Below are positions 52,581-60,567 of a stretch of DNA of 64,000 bases, in pieces. Source of the stretch: Clostridiales bacterium (GTDB taxonomy: Bacteria; Bacillota; Clostridia; Oscillospirales; Butyricicoccaceae). The number at the start of each line of letters is the position of its first letter. Positions within the stretch are counted from its first letter, which is position 1. The stretch covers positions 1-64,000 of the forward strand of contig JALFIV010000033.1 of NCBI GenBank assembly GCA_022775385.1, in the 5' to 3' direction. The notes below the pieces were generated by a model. The model was not told where the DNA came from. It was given only the letters and a program-made list of their open reading frames with translations, and did no database searches. The position numbers and the translations under genes were made by a program.

Positions 52581-52615
52581 AAAGCCCTCACTGTCACAAA
52601 CAGTGAGGGCTTTTT
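52581..52615. terminator. bidirectional terminator
   Basis: The stem AAAGCCCTCACTGT/ACAGTGAGGGCTTT is followed by T-runs. It serves the rightward operon and possibly the converging aspartoacylase-like gene. Confidence 0.88.
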
Positions 52616-52653
52616 GGATATTAGGAAGAAATTGTAGAAATTGCTTGAAGAAT

Positions 52654-53589
52654 CTACCCGTGAAGCCGCTTGATGACGCGGAACGCGGTGGTCTGCTCGG
52701 TGATGAGCGGGGAGCAGTGGGAGAAGAACACGATGCCGTCGCAGGGGGAATAGATGTGACCGATCACATGTCCCTCAAGCGGATGGATGATGTTCGCCAT
52801 CTCCTCGCCGAACAGTACGTTGTCGCCGGTCTTTTTGAGCGGCTGGAAGATGCCCGCGCATGGGCACTGGATGGACTGCAGCTCCTCGTCGTGAATGATC
52901 GAGGCGATGAATCCGCTGTGGCAGTTGTACTTGATGATGCCCATGCGGGACAGGAACCGGAGGACGGAGACCATCGCCAGATGGGCAGAGGACTCGTCGA
53001 TATGGTCGGTCTCCTTGGTGTAGACCGAGAACGCGTTGGTGTCCCACACCTGCCAGTTGTAATTCAGCGTGCCGGTGTCATACGGACGCGGTTTGCGGAT
53101 GAGCACATAGGGGAGTCCGAACAGGTTGGCAAGCGAGGTGGACTGGAATCCGGTGTCCATCATGCGGACATGGGGGATGAAGTCGCCCGGCATATAAAAG
53201 GATGGGAACTGGATGCCGAACCGGTAGCCCTGAACGCGGTCGAACACACCGGCGGCGATGCGCTGGGTGGTCTCGCCCTCGGAATAGCCCGGGAACATCC
53301 GGTTGACGTCCGAGTTGTCCATCGCCCAGAACCGCTTTCCGATGTTCATCGAGAAATGGTTGACCGACGGGATGATGAGAATTTCATTGCCCTTGACCAG
53401 CATGCCGCGCTTTTCGAGATTCTGCAGGGTGTTCACGAGCTGGGAGCAGATATACAGCTGCTGGATCTCGTTGCCGCGCATCGAGCCGACAATACAGACG
53501 GCTTTGTCGCCCTTGCCGAAGCGGTAGCCGGCAACCTGCATCGGCTCGCGGTACGGCGAGGGCATTTCGTAGAGTATTTCTTTAATCAT
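52654..53589 (-). CDS. succinylglutamate desuccinylase/aspartoacylase-family protein with altered metal site
   Basis: The 311-aa protein shows the AstE/AspA (M14) layout: AVCIVGSMRGNEIQQLYICS, NHFSMNIGKRFW and DNSDVNRMFPGYSEG, then NCHSGFIASII and a C-terminal beta domain. In classical enzymes HGNE and DLH supply zinc ligands. Here the first reads RGNE, and the region expected to hold DLH reads IQFPSFYMPG, so two ligands appear substituted. Substrate and even catalysis are uncertain. The start is the ATG at 53589, which overlaps the stop of a truncated paralogue. Confidence 0.82.
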   Translation of the reverse strand: MIKEILYEMPSPYREPMQVAGYRFGKGDKAVCIVGSMRGNEIQQLYICSQLVNTLQNLEKRGMLVKGNEILIIPSVNHFSMNIGKRFWAMDNSDVNRMFPGYSEGETTQRIAAGVFDRVQGYRFGIQFPSFYMPGDFIPHVRMMDTGFQSTSLANLFGLPYVLIRKPRPYDTGTLNYNWQVWDTNAFSVYTKETDHIDESSAHLAMVSVLRFLSRMGIIKYNCHSGFIASIIHDEELQSIQCPCAGIFQPLKKTGDNVLFGEEMANIIHPLEGHVIGHIYSPCDGIVFFSHCSPLITEQTTAFRVIKRLHG

Positions 53590-53919
53590 GGCTGTCCGCC
53601 TCCTGCGTCGGAAGTTTCTCTCCCAGAATGCGCGCGAGGAGCGAGCCGGCGTAGACGACCGGATATTCCCGGAGGGTGAAGACCATGCCGTCCACCTCGG
53701 AGACGGCGCGGTGCAGAATCTCACCGGTTGCCGGAGAGACGATGTCGCCGATCGGCTGACCGCGCGAGACCTTCTGCCAGTGCTGAACCGAGGGGATGAA
53801 GATGCCGGATTCACTCGCGTTGACAAAGCTGACGCTGCCGTCGGTTGAGATCGTCGGCTCACGGACCTCCGGTGCGTCTCCGTCCCAGATGTCCATTTCT
53901 ACGTCGGTTTTTTCGGGTT
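53582..53919 (-). pseudogene. truncated aspartoacylase-family paralogue (C-terminal domain only)
   Basis: About 110 codons on the minus strand encode the C-terminal beta domain of a second M14-type protein (EVREPTISTDGSVSFVNASE, PIGDIVSPATGEILHRAV, VDGMVFTLREYPVVYAGS). An in-frame TGA and unrelated sequence precede it near 53920, so the catalytic N-terminal domain is gone. It ends 5 nt before, and overlaps, the start of the downstream full-length gene. An ATG at 53896 could still allow a 104-residue product, but I treat it as a remnant of a tandem pair. Confidence 0.7.
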
Positions 53920-54052
53920 GTCAAGACATGGCCGGTGAGAAATTGTACGAATTTGCTCCATCTGTCCCGCATTGTGCACAATCCATGCCGTCTGCGCATA
54001 TATTGTCGAGAGACAAATCCGGATGCGAATCGGAGGAAACGGAGGGAATGTT

Positions 54053-55471
54053 ATGTGCGGAATTGCCGGTATGGTCGGCGCGGCGTGCTCCTATGAGACC
54101 GCGCTCCGGATGCTTGCCGCGATGCAGCGCAGAGGGCCGGATCAGCGCGGCATCTGGCAGGACGGAGATACGACGCTGATTCACTCGCGTCTGGCGGTCA
54201 TTGACATCGAGCACGGGCTTCAGCCGATGACATGGACGCAGGGCGAGCGGAGCTGTACGATTGTCTACAACGGGGAGATCTACAACACGCCCGAGCTGCG
54301 CAGTGCACTGGAGGGGCGCGGACATATCCTGCGGACGCAGTCGGATACCGAGATTGTGCTCCACGCCTATCTGGAGTGGGGAGAGGACTGTGTCCTGCAT
54401 CTCAACGGGATTTTTGCGTTTGCGGTGTGGGATTCGGCCTGTCAGGCGCTGTTTTTCGCGCGCGACCGCATCGGTGTAAAGCCATTCTTCTTTACAGAGA
54501 GAGGCGGACGCTTCTGCTTTGCCTCCGAGATCAAAACCCTGCTGTGCTGTCCAGGGGTGGAGCCATGCATCCATGCGGACGGGGTGTTTGAGCTGATGCT
54601 GCTCGGTCCGGGGCGCACGCCGGGATGCGGGGTGTTCCGGGATGTGCAGGAGCTGCGTCCGGGGTACTGCGGATGGTTTGACACCAGACGCGGATTCTCT
54701 CAGAGGCAGTACTGGCGGCTGCGCGATTGTCCGCACACGGACACGCTCGAGCAGACGGTGGAGACCGTGCGCGGTCTGGTTTCGGATGCGGTGCGGCGGC
54801 AGCTGGTCAGCGATGTGCCGCTGTGCACGTTCCTGTCGGGCGGACTGGATTCCAGCATTCTCTCAGCACTCGCCGCACGGGAGTACCGCAAGCGCGGAAA
54901 GACCCTGCACACGGTGTCGGTGACCTATCGGGACAACCGGAAATATTTCCAAGCGACAAAGTTTCAGCCCAACACGGATGACGACTTCATCGCGCGGATG
55001 AACGAGGCGATCGGGGCGGAGAATCATCTGATCACAATCGACACGCCGCAGCTCGTCGATGCGCTGTTCGAGGCAGTCGAGGCGCGCGATCTGCCGGGAA
55101 TGGCGGATGTGGATTCGTCCCTGCTGCTGTTCTGCCGCGAGATAAAAAAACTCGGCACCGTCGCGCTTTCTGGCGAGTGTGCCGATGAAATCTTCGGCGG
55201 GTATCCGTGGTACCGCGACCCGGAGGTTCGGCGGCGGGCGGGATTCCCGTGGGCGCAGTCCACCGCCTACCGCGCGTCATTCCTGCGCGAGGAGTGGAAA
55301 CAATACCGCGACCCGATGCAGTATGTCGATCAGAAATATCAGGAGACGATTGCTCAGGTTCAGCCGATTGAGAACGACACGCCGGACGACCGGCGCATCC
55401 GGGAGATGACCCAGCTGAATTTCCTGTGGTTTATGCAGACGCTGCTCGATGCAAACGTCCCAGCGGTCTGA
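54053..55471 (+). CDS. asnB: asparagine synthetase (glutamine-hydrolysing), 3'-truncated by a mobile element
   Basis: The N-terminal class II glutaminase domain starts MCGIAGMVG with nucleophile C2. The ATP-pyrophosphatase motif FLSGGLDSSILSA lies near residue 260, followed by SGECADEIFGGYPWY. The frame then ends after NFLWFMQTLLD with six non-homologous residues (ANVPAV) and a stop, at 472 aa. Family members are about 610-630 aa and continue with an RMSMY-type segment. The break falls beside the serine recombinase gene, so the missing C-terminal part is presumably at the far end of the element. The protein as encoded should not complete the synthetase reaction. Confidence 0.88.
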   Translation: MCGIAGMVGAACSYETALRMLAAMQRRGPDQRGIWQDGDTTLIHSRLAVIDIEHGLQPMTWTQGERSCTIVYNGEIYNTPELRSALEGRGHILRTQSDTEIVLHAYLEWGEDCVLHLNGIFAFAVWDSACQALFFARDRIGVKPFFFTERGGRFCFASEIKTLLCCPGVEPCIHADGVFELMLLGPGRTPGCGVFRDVQELRPGYCGWFDTRRGFSQRQYWRLRDCPHTDTLEQTVETVRGLVSDAVRRQLVSDVPLCTFLSGGLDSSILSALAAREYRKRGKTLHTVSVTYRDNRKYFQATKFQPNTDDDFIARMNEAIGAENHLITIDTPQLVDALFEAVEARDLPGMADVDSSLLLFCREIKKLGTVALSGECADEIFGGYPWYRDPEVRRRAGFPWAQSTAYRASFLREEWKQYRDPMQYVDQKYQETIAQVQPIENDTPDDRRIREMTQLNFLWFMQTLLDANVPAV

Positions 55472-55475
55472 CCTA
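55440..55475. other. candidate left attachment site (attL) in asnB
   Basis: asnB homology stops at about 55450 (codons for LLD), the asnB stop is at 55469-55471, and the recombinase stop begins at 55473. The crossover must lie in this short interval. The exact core, normally a dinucleotide within a short identical segment for serine integrases, cannot be fixed without the right end. Confidence 0.55.
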
Positions 55476-56951
55476 CTTCCAGACGATCTGCGTCGGCCGG
55501 TCAGAGCCGATCAGTACGCGGTCGATCAGCATCCGTGCGATGTCGCGCTTGCCGTCGTAGTCCAGCTCGGGGAAGTCGAGATATTCTAGTCCCTCCGGCA
55601 GACGGTACCGCGGCTGATGGCGCGCGATCTCGGCGGTGAGCGCGTCGTGCTCGTCCTCCAGCGCACACAGCTCCGCCTGTACGATGCGGATCGTGGAAGC
55701 GCCGCCGATCTTGATCGCCTCGATCAGATTGAGGGTCTGCTGTTCGTTCTCCAGCAGCTTGATTTTCAGCGCATTCACACCGCTGTCCGCGTCCGGATCG
55801 GTCTCGTCAGGACCGTCGTGCATCAGCGTCCGGACATGGGTTTGGATGGCGTCCGATACATAGGCTTCGTACACGGCAGCATTGCCGTGGATGACGGCGG
55901 TGCACCGTCCGGCGGTGTGGAACCGGTTGTAGCACTGGAGATAGGTTCTGCCTTTGTTCTGAAAGAACGTGATCCGTCCGCCGCACTGTGCGCATTTCAT
56001 CAGACCGGCGAGCCATGTGAGTCTGCTCCGGACGCCGTTCTTGATCTGTTGATTTCCGGACAGTGCGCGCTGTACCGTGAGAAACACGTGGGAGGGGATC
56101 ACACCCGCGTGGTGCGCGAGCGACAGCGTACACGTGCCGCCTGCGGATTTTCCGCCCTTGACGGTCAGATAGGCGGCGTGCGTCCCGTCGAACTCATGCA
56201 CATCGTTCACGATGTGCGCCGATGCGTAGTAGTGCGAGTACAGATCGACATCCGCGGCGGCATACACCGGATTGCGCAGGATGCGGCGCACCGCGGTCGC
56301 GCTCCAGAATTCCGACCGGCTGTCCGGACGGATACCCTTTTCGTTCAGCTCCTTTGCCAGCGAGTGCAGGGAACAGGTGCCGGACGCGTACTGATCGAAC
56401 ATCCAGCGCACCGTGTCCAGCCGCTCCGGAACCGGCGCAAGGACGGACTGATTCCTGCCGTCAATGAGCTGCTTCTCGATCCGGAAGCCGTAGGGCGCTT
56501 TGCCGCCAGCCCAGATGCCGCTGTTCGAGCGGGCATAGCGGTTGGTTGTGTAGCGGCTCACGATGGTCTCGCGCTCGAGCTGCGCGAACGCCATGATGAT
56601 GATCACCATCGCGCGTCCCATCGGGGAATTCGTGTCGAAGGACTCCGTGATGCTGGTAAACTCAACATGATGCTCGTCAAAGGTCTGCCAGAGTAAGCTG
56701 AAATCCAGCACCGAACGCGAGATGCGGTCGAGCCGGTAGCAGAACACCCGCTTGATCTTTCCCGCTTTCACGTCGTCCATGAGCTGGGAAAAGGCGGGGC
56801 GCTGGGTGTTCTTGCCGGAGTATCCGGCGTCCTGATACACGGCGGCGTCCGGATCGGCGGCGCGTTTACACAGCGCGATCTGTGATTCGATGGAAAGACT
56901 GTCCTTCTTCTCGATGGACTGACGGGCGTAAATCGCGTCAATTCGATTCAT
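55473..56951 (-). CDS. large serine recombinase (site-specific integrase)
   Basis: The 492-aa protein has an N-terminal resolvase domain with the nucleophile S12 in IYARQSIEKKDSLSIESQ, then the conserved FCYRLDRISRS and GRAMVIIIMAFAQLERE. The recombinase domain includes GKAPYGFRI and the RRILRNPVY segment. A zinc ribbon starts with CAQCGG and ends near CYNRFHTAGRC, followed by a C-terminal coiled coil. It integrates or excises the element through attP/attB. The ATG at 56951 follows AAAGGAG; a longer frame upstream is not needed. Its 3' end abuts the disrupted asnB. Confidence 0.95.
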   Translation of the reverse strand: MNRIDAIYARQSIEKKDSLSIESQIALCKRAADPDAAVYQDAGYSGKNTQRPAFSQLMDDVKAGKIKRVFCYRLDRISRSVLDFSLLWQTFDEHHVEFTSITESFDTNSPMGRAMVIIIMAFAQLERETIVSRYTTNRYARSNSGIWAGGKAPYGFRIEKQLIDGRNQSVLAPVPERLDTVRWMFDQYASGTCSLHSLAKELNEKGIRPDSRSEFWSATAVRRILRNPVYAAADVDLYSHYYASAHIVNDVHEFDGTHAAYLTVKGGKSAGGTCTLSLAHHAGVIPSHVFLTVQRALSGNQQIKNGVRSRLTWLAGLMKCAQCGGRITFFQNKGRTYLQCYNRFHTAGRCTAVIHGNAAVYEAYVSDAIQTHVRTLMHDGPDETDPDADSGVNALKIKLLENEQQTLNLIEAIKIGGASTIRIVQAELCALEDEHDALTAEIARHQPRYRLPEGLEYLDFPELDYDGKRDIARMLIDRVLIGSDRPTQIVWK

Positions 56952-57041
56952 TTCGTCATCTCCTTTATTTACTTTTTGAAATGGATATAGTAAAATAAAG
57001 GAGCAGAAAAGACCGGTCAAAGTTTTTATCTGCTCCTATGT

Positions 57042-57081
57042 CCCGTCTCGGTGCGCCAACACCGGGGCGGGAATTTTTTTT
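57042..57081 (+). terminator. hairpin H1 between recombinase and MNT-HEPN genes, T-run on the antisense side
   Basis: CCCGTCTCGGTG pairs with CACCGGGGCGGG around CGCCAA, followed by eight T on the plus strand. Flanking genes read leftward, so it acts as a terminator for rightward transcription. On the coding strand it appears as an A-tract plus hairpin directly after the MNT-HEPN stop. Confidence 0.75.
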
Positions 57082-57083
57082 GT

Positions 57084-57752
57084 CTACTGTTCTTTCAGCG
57101 CTTCTGCCAGCTGGCGGAATAACCTCCTGTAATCTGTACAGATACAGCCGAAGATTTCCTGTGCTGTGCCTTCATTGTATGTGTGGGAAGTGAGATTGCG
57201 GTCGTTCAGCAGTTTGCTCCACAGAGCATCCTCGTCGATTAAACCGGCTGCATATGCTTCGCGCATGACCGCCTTTGGGGTATTTCGGAATTCGACGCCT
57301 TCCTCCAGCAGATATTCCCGAACCGTTTTCCAAGCCAGCTCGGTACAGAATTCAAAACGCTGAATAATCCCGTCGCGGATAATATCAGAGGGTGCCATTT
57401 CATAGGCTGTAATCGACTCGTCCAGCCGATCCACTGCCATACAGTACTTTGCATATTTTTCATTAAACTTTGTCATAAGATCAATGCCCTCTCTTTCTAC
57501 ATTCTGAATCAATGCGGGAGACAATGGATCGTCCATAAAGATGACATCAAACGAAAGCAAGGTGGGAAGATCATCGATGGCATCCAGAAAGGAACAGCGC
57601 GCTTCACGCGGCAGACCATAGACGGCAAGATCAATGTCGCTGCGCTGGCGGTGATCGCCGCGGGCACGGGAGCCGTACAGGACGATGCGCTGTGCACCCA
57701 GATTCCGACCGACAGCCGCGATCTGCTGATAGAGTTCATTGGGCTGAGACAT
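57084..57752 (-). CDS. fused MNT nucleotidyltransferase-HEPN (HI0074-type) protein
   Basis: Residues 1-92 are a minimal nucleotidyltransferase: GSRARGDHRQRSDIDLAV with G27-S28, D39 and D41, and a third Asp at D69. Residues 93-222 are an HI0074/HEPN-like four-helix domain (KFNEKYAKYCMAVDRLDESI) with the R-x4-H motif R185..H190 in NDRNLTSHTYNE. MNT and HEPN usually occur as separate antitoxin and toxin genes in which MntA AMPylates HepT; here they form one chain. An internal ATG (57476) with GAGAGGG 10 nt upstream stands exactly at the domain join and could produce the HEPN part alone. Start at 57752 behind AAAGGAG. Confidence 0.88.
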   Translation of the reverse strand: MSQPNELYQQIAAVGRNLGAQRIVLYGSRARGDHRQRSDIDLAVYGLPREARCSFLDAIDDLPTLLSFDVIFMDDPLSPALIQNVEREGIDLMTKFNEKYAKYCMAVDRLDESITAYEMAPSDIIRDGIIQRFEFCTELAWKTVREYLLEEGVEFRNTPKAVMREAYAAGLIDEDALWSKLLNDRNLTSHTYNEGTAQEIFGCICTDYRRLFRQLAEALKEQ

Positions 57753-57768
57753 AAGCACTCCTTTCCTT

Positions 57769-57801
57769 CCGGTGCGCCAACACCGAGGCGGTATTCTTTT
57801 T
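57769..57801 (+). terminator. hairpin H2 between MNT-HEPN and exonuclease genes
   Basis: CGGTG/CACCG around CGCCAA is followed by a T-rich tract (ATTCTTTTTG). The 16 nt at 57770-57785 are identical to 57049-57064 in H1. Its polarity again opposes the flanking leftward genes. Confidence 0.6.
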
Positions 57802-57865
57802 GTTTGTTATTCTGTCGGAGGATGACAAATGCCGCACGGCCTTACAGGGGGATGATGTGCGTTCG

Positions 57866-59572
57866 TTAAACATTGCGATTTCTTCCGTAATAGATAATTC
57901 CTTTGCGCAAACGCTGACGATATCTGCATCCGCCGGCAAAGGTTTGATCCGGATGAATACACTGCTTTGCATCACTGCACTGCTCATACCGAGAACAGCA
58001 GTCAAATCCGTCTGCGCTGTTAAATAAGCAATACTCATACATTTCAATCCAGAGTGGAGCGAGAGCATCCCAATCTGTTCCGGCAACAGGAAAACGCGGC
58101 CATGGCTGATTCTTCATGGTTTGTATAGGAATGATCGCTTGGCAGGCTTTCTTCATCGCCGGCATAATGTATGCATACTTTATTACCTCGCCGTTGAAAC
58201 GAAGGCATGTTTTATTACAGAAATTGATGACATAGTATGGTTTCGATTGTCCTGGGTTCCGGGGATCTAACTTGATTTTAAGATCGTGATATCCGGCAGA
58301 AGTCAGAACAGATTCGATTTTGGAAAAAATCTGGTCTTCGTTGAGGATCTCGGTATTCGTGGATTTCAATGCTTCGAAAAAAACAGATTCGCGAATAATT
58401 TTTACATTAGATCCGTTTTGCTGGTTTTCCAATGCCTTTTGAATTTTTGTTCCATAGCATCCGCATGACCAGGCATCGCTTCCTTTATTTCCGACGATTA
58501 AGTACGAGAGATTTTTTACAACGGATTTTCTCACTACTGCGCCGAGATCGGACAGCATGGCATGGACTTCTTCCTTATCACCATAGTCAAAGTCTCCGGT
58601 CGTGCAGACAGATTTTCCTACGATGTCCAGCGGTTCTTTCGGAATTGTGAAGTAAGAATCAATATCAATAATGACCGGTTCTTCTGCCGGATCAGGGCAG
58701 GACTGATTGCAGGCAACGAGGGGATCGGACAGAACGCAGGTTTTGATGTGTGCGGAAAGATCCAGTCCATCCTCCAACATTTTTAAAAGAATTTTCGCAC
58801 AGGCTCTTGTATCACTCTCTGCATTGTGATGGTCGAGCTCGATATGAAATTCATCGCACAGGACATTGAGAGCATGACTGCAGAATTCCGGATACATCTG
58901 TTTAGACATATTCAACGTGCAAGCATAAGAAACAGGAAGCTCAGGAAGCCCATAGAATGAAAACGTTTTTTTCAATACCGAAATATCATAGGGTGCATTA
59001 TGCGCAACAAGCAGAGTATTCTTGAAAAACGGCTGGATCTTTTCCCAGATCTGCGGGAATGTCGGCGATATCTCAGCCTGATCCGGAGTGATATCGTTTA
59101 CACCCATGTTGTAAAGATCAAAATGCGTTTCCGGATTGACGACAGAGTAAAACGAATCCGTTTCTACACCGTTTTCAAGCAGTAGCAGTCCAATCGAACA
59201 GATACGATCACTATTTGAGTTTGGCGTTTCTACGTCAAACACACAGATTCTTTTGTATTCAGAAGGGAATGTAACTGTTTTCAGCACTTGATCGGATAAT
59301 GAAGCCTTGGCTTTTGGCTGCATTTCTTTCAGAAACTCTGGGTCAATACAACTCAATTCTCCGCCAATATCAATAACGGCGGCCCATTGATCGGCATAAC
59401 CGACGACTGTGCATGGTTCAGATATTTTTGAAATTGCATCAATATGAAGGAATTTCTTTGGCTCTGTTGCACTGTTCGGGATTAATTTATATTCTTTTAA
59501 ATATGCTAATAACTGTTGTCCTTCAAGGCGCGTCCATCCTTCAGGAGGCGGTACAGTAAATCGTTTTTGCAT
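57866..59572 (-). CDS. DEDDh 3'-5' exonuclease-BRCT protein
   Basis: The 568-aa protein has an N-terminal region of unknown type (1-100). A DnaQ-like DEDDh exonuclease follows (about 108-280) with D113-x-E115 in FDVETP, the HNAPYD motif and DHHNAESDTRAC. A BRCT domain (about 315-405) starts LDIVGKSVCTTGDF and includes LGAVVRKSVVKNLSYLIVGN. The C-terminal region is cysteine-rich (CCSRYEQCSDAKQC), seen in some clostridial element proteins. The codons are clearly more AT-rich than the core genome, indicating transfer. Roles in DNA repair, replication or defence are all possible; none is shown. The start at 59572 has no strong ribosome site. Confidence 0.85.
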   Translation of the reverse strand: MQKRFTVPPPEGWTRLEGQQLLAYLKEYKLIPNSATEPKKFLHIDAISKISEPCTVVGYADQWAAVIDIGGELSCIDPEFLKEMQPKAKASLSDQVLKTVTFPSEYKRICVFDVETPNSNSDRICSIGLLLLENGVETDSFYSVVNPETHFDLYNMGVNDITPDQAEISPTFPQIWEKIQPFFKNTLLVAHNAPYDISVLKKTFSFYGLPELPVSYACTLNMSKQMYPEFCSHALNVLCDEFHIELDHHNAESDTRACAKILLKMLEDGLDLSAHIKTCVLSDPLVACNQSCPDPAEEPVIIDIDSYFTIPKEPLDIVGKSVCTTGDFDYGDKEEVHAMLSDLGAVVRKSVVKNLSYLIVGNKGSDAWSCGCYGTKIQKALENQQNGSNVKIIRESVFFEALKSTNTEILNEDQIFSKIESVLTSAGYHDLKIKLDPRNPGQSKPYYVINFCNKTCLRFNGEVIKYAYIMPAMKKACQAIIPIQTMKNQPWPRFPVAGTDWDALAPLWIEMYEYCLFNSADGFDCCSRYEQCSDAKQCIHPDQTFAGGCRYRQRLRKGIIYYGRNRNV

Positions 59573-59591
59573 TGCATCACGTCCAATTCAT

Positions 59592-59630
59592 CCCTCGTCT
59601 GTGGCACCAGCACGGACGGGGGAATTTTTT
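59592..59630 (+). terminator. hairpin H3 between exonuclease and repressor genes
   Basis: CCC-CGTC-GTG pairs with CAC-GACG-GGG, then AATTTTTT on the plus strand. It abuts the repressor stop codon and has the same reversed polarity as H1 and H2. Confidence 0.7.
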
Positions 59631-60051
59631 ATTTTCTCTTTTTGATCTGAAATTCCAGATAATCCGTCGCATCCAGCAATTCGGCTGCTGTCGCTTGCTT
59701 TGCTACCGACAGCACGCGCTCCACATTGGGGTGGGTAAGCGTTTCGGAGTCGAACCCTTCGGTTCCGGCTAGCGTAGATGCCACCTGCTGTGCGGTGTGT
59801 ATGGTTTCGCTGAGTTCAACCGTATGTGTGACAAGGTTGACCGCCGGATCTTCCGACCAGCCCATGAGATATCCTGGGGTTGTTTGTAAAGCCTTAGCGA
59901 TGGGTTTAATTTTTTCAATGCTCATTCCCTTGATTTCCTGTGATTCGTAACGATACACAGTGGACGGGGAAACGCCCATAATTTCTGCAACGCGTTCGGC
60001 ACTTAGTCCAAGTTCTTTGCGTCGGTCCTTAATTCGTTTACCAACATCCAT
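59629..60051 (-). CDS. CI-like phage repressor, XRE family
   Basis: The 140-aa protein has an N-terminal helix-turn-helix (residues 3-62: RIKDRRKELGLSAERVAEIM, then SPSTVYRYESQEIKG). A C-terminal part of about 70 residues with the EFQIKKRK end follows. It lacks the Ser-Lys dyad of LexA-type cleavable repressors, so induction is probably by an antirepressor or other route. AGGAGGGG lies before the ATG. It faces the Cro-like gene across the operator array, so it should control both directions. Confidence 0.88.
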   Translation of the reverse strand: MDVGKRIKDRRKELGLSAERVAEIMGVSPSTVYRYESQEIKGMSIEKIKPIAKALQTTPGYLMGWSEDPAVNLVTHTVELSETIHTAQQVASTLAGTEGFDSETLTHPNVERVLSVAKQATAAELLDATDYLEFQIKKRK

Positions 60052-60084
60052 GACATCCCCTCCTAGATATATTTAATCATGCTT

Positions 60085-60185
60085 CTTGCAAAAATGCAAG
60101 AAAAATTTTGCGAAAACGCGAAAATCATATTGACAACTTGCGAATATGCGAGTAAACTGTAAACATAAACTTGCGAATATGCGAG
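60085..60185. promoter_or_regulatory. operator array O1-O4 between repressor and Cro-like gene
   Basis: There are four 16-bp dyads: O1 CTTGCAAAAATGCAAG (60085-60100), O2 TTTGCGAAAACGCGAA (60107-60122), and O3 and O4 both CTTGCGAATATGCGAG (60137-60152 and 60170-60185). A fifth, CTCGCGGAAACGCGAG (60410-60425), lies at the end of the Cro-like gene. O3 fills the spacer of the rightward promoter, O4 lies between start site and ribosome site, and O1/O2 cover the leftward promoter region. This is a phage-type genetic switch. Confidence 0.85.
60130..60158 (+). promoter_or_regulatory. rightward promoter of the Cro-like operon
   Basis: TTGACA (60130-60135), a 17-bp spacer made of operator O3, and TAAACT (60153-60158). 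Repressor binding at O3 would occlude it directly. Confidence 0.8.
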
Positions 60186-60196
60186 GAGGTGATCCG

Positions 60197-60448
60197 ATGA
60201 GCGTAAAAACTGAAAAAATCTCAGAAAGGGCTTCTGAATTGAGAATGTCCGGAGATGATATTGCTGGTGCGCTTGGCGTAAATCCATCTACATACTATCG
60301 CAAAATGTCCAGTGGAGGAAAAGCATTTACTGTGGAACAGGCACAGTGTCTTGTTGATGTACTGGGTTTCACGAAGGACGAGGCAATTGATATTTTTTTT
60401 GCAGATAAACTCGCGGAAACGCGAGAAAATTCTAACACAACCAGTTGA
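60197..60448 (+). CDS. Cro-like HTH regulator
   Basis: The 83-aa protein is essentially one helix-turn-helix domain: KISERASELRMSGDDIAGAL, then NPSTYYRKMSSGGKAFTVEQ. It is the first gene of the rightward operon, opposite the CI-like repressor. AGGAGG lies 7 nt before the ATG. The codons are AT-rich. Operator O5 lies within its last codons. A Cro or excision-control role is inferred from position. Confidence 0.85.
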   Translation: MSVKTEKISERASELRMSGDDIAGALGVNPSTYYRKMSSGGKAFTVEQAQCLVDVLGFTKDEAIDIFFADKLAETRENSNTTS

Positions 60449-60567
60449 GAAAGCTAAGAAGTATTTTAAATTCGTACACATCAACAAGGCTCCTTTCTAC
60501 GTTAATTAGATCATGGAAGGAAAATACAAACAAGGATACACATAGCTTGAATCAGGGGGTGTATGTC

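Noticed and set aside
53900-53935. TTGACA-17-TAGAAA on the minus strand as a promoter for the aspartoacylase remnant
   Set aside because: It lies at the breakpoint of a truncated gene, and the -10 box is poor; probably coincidental.
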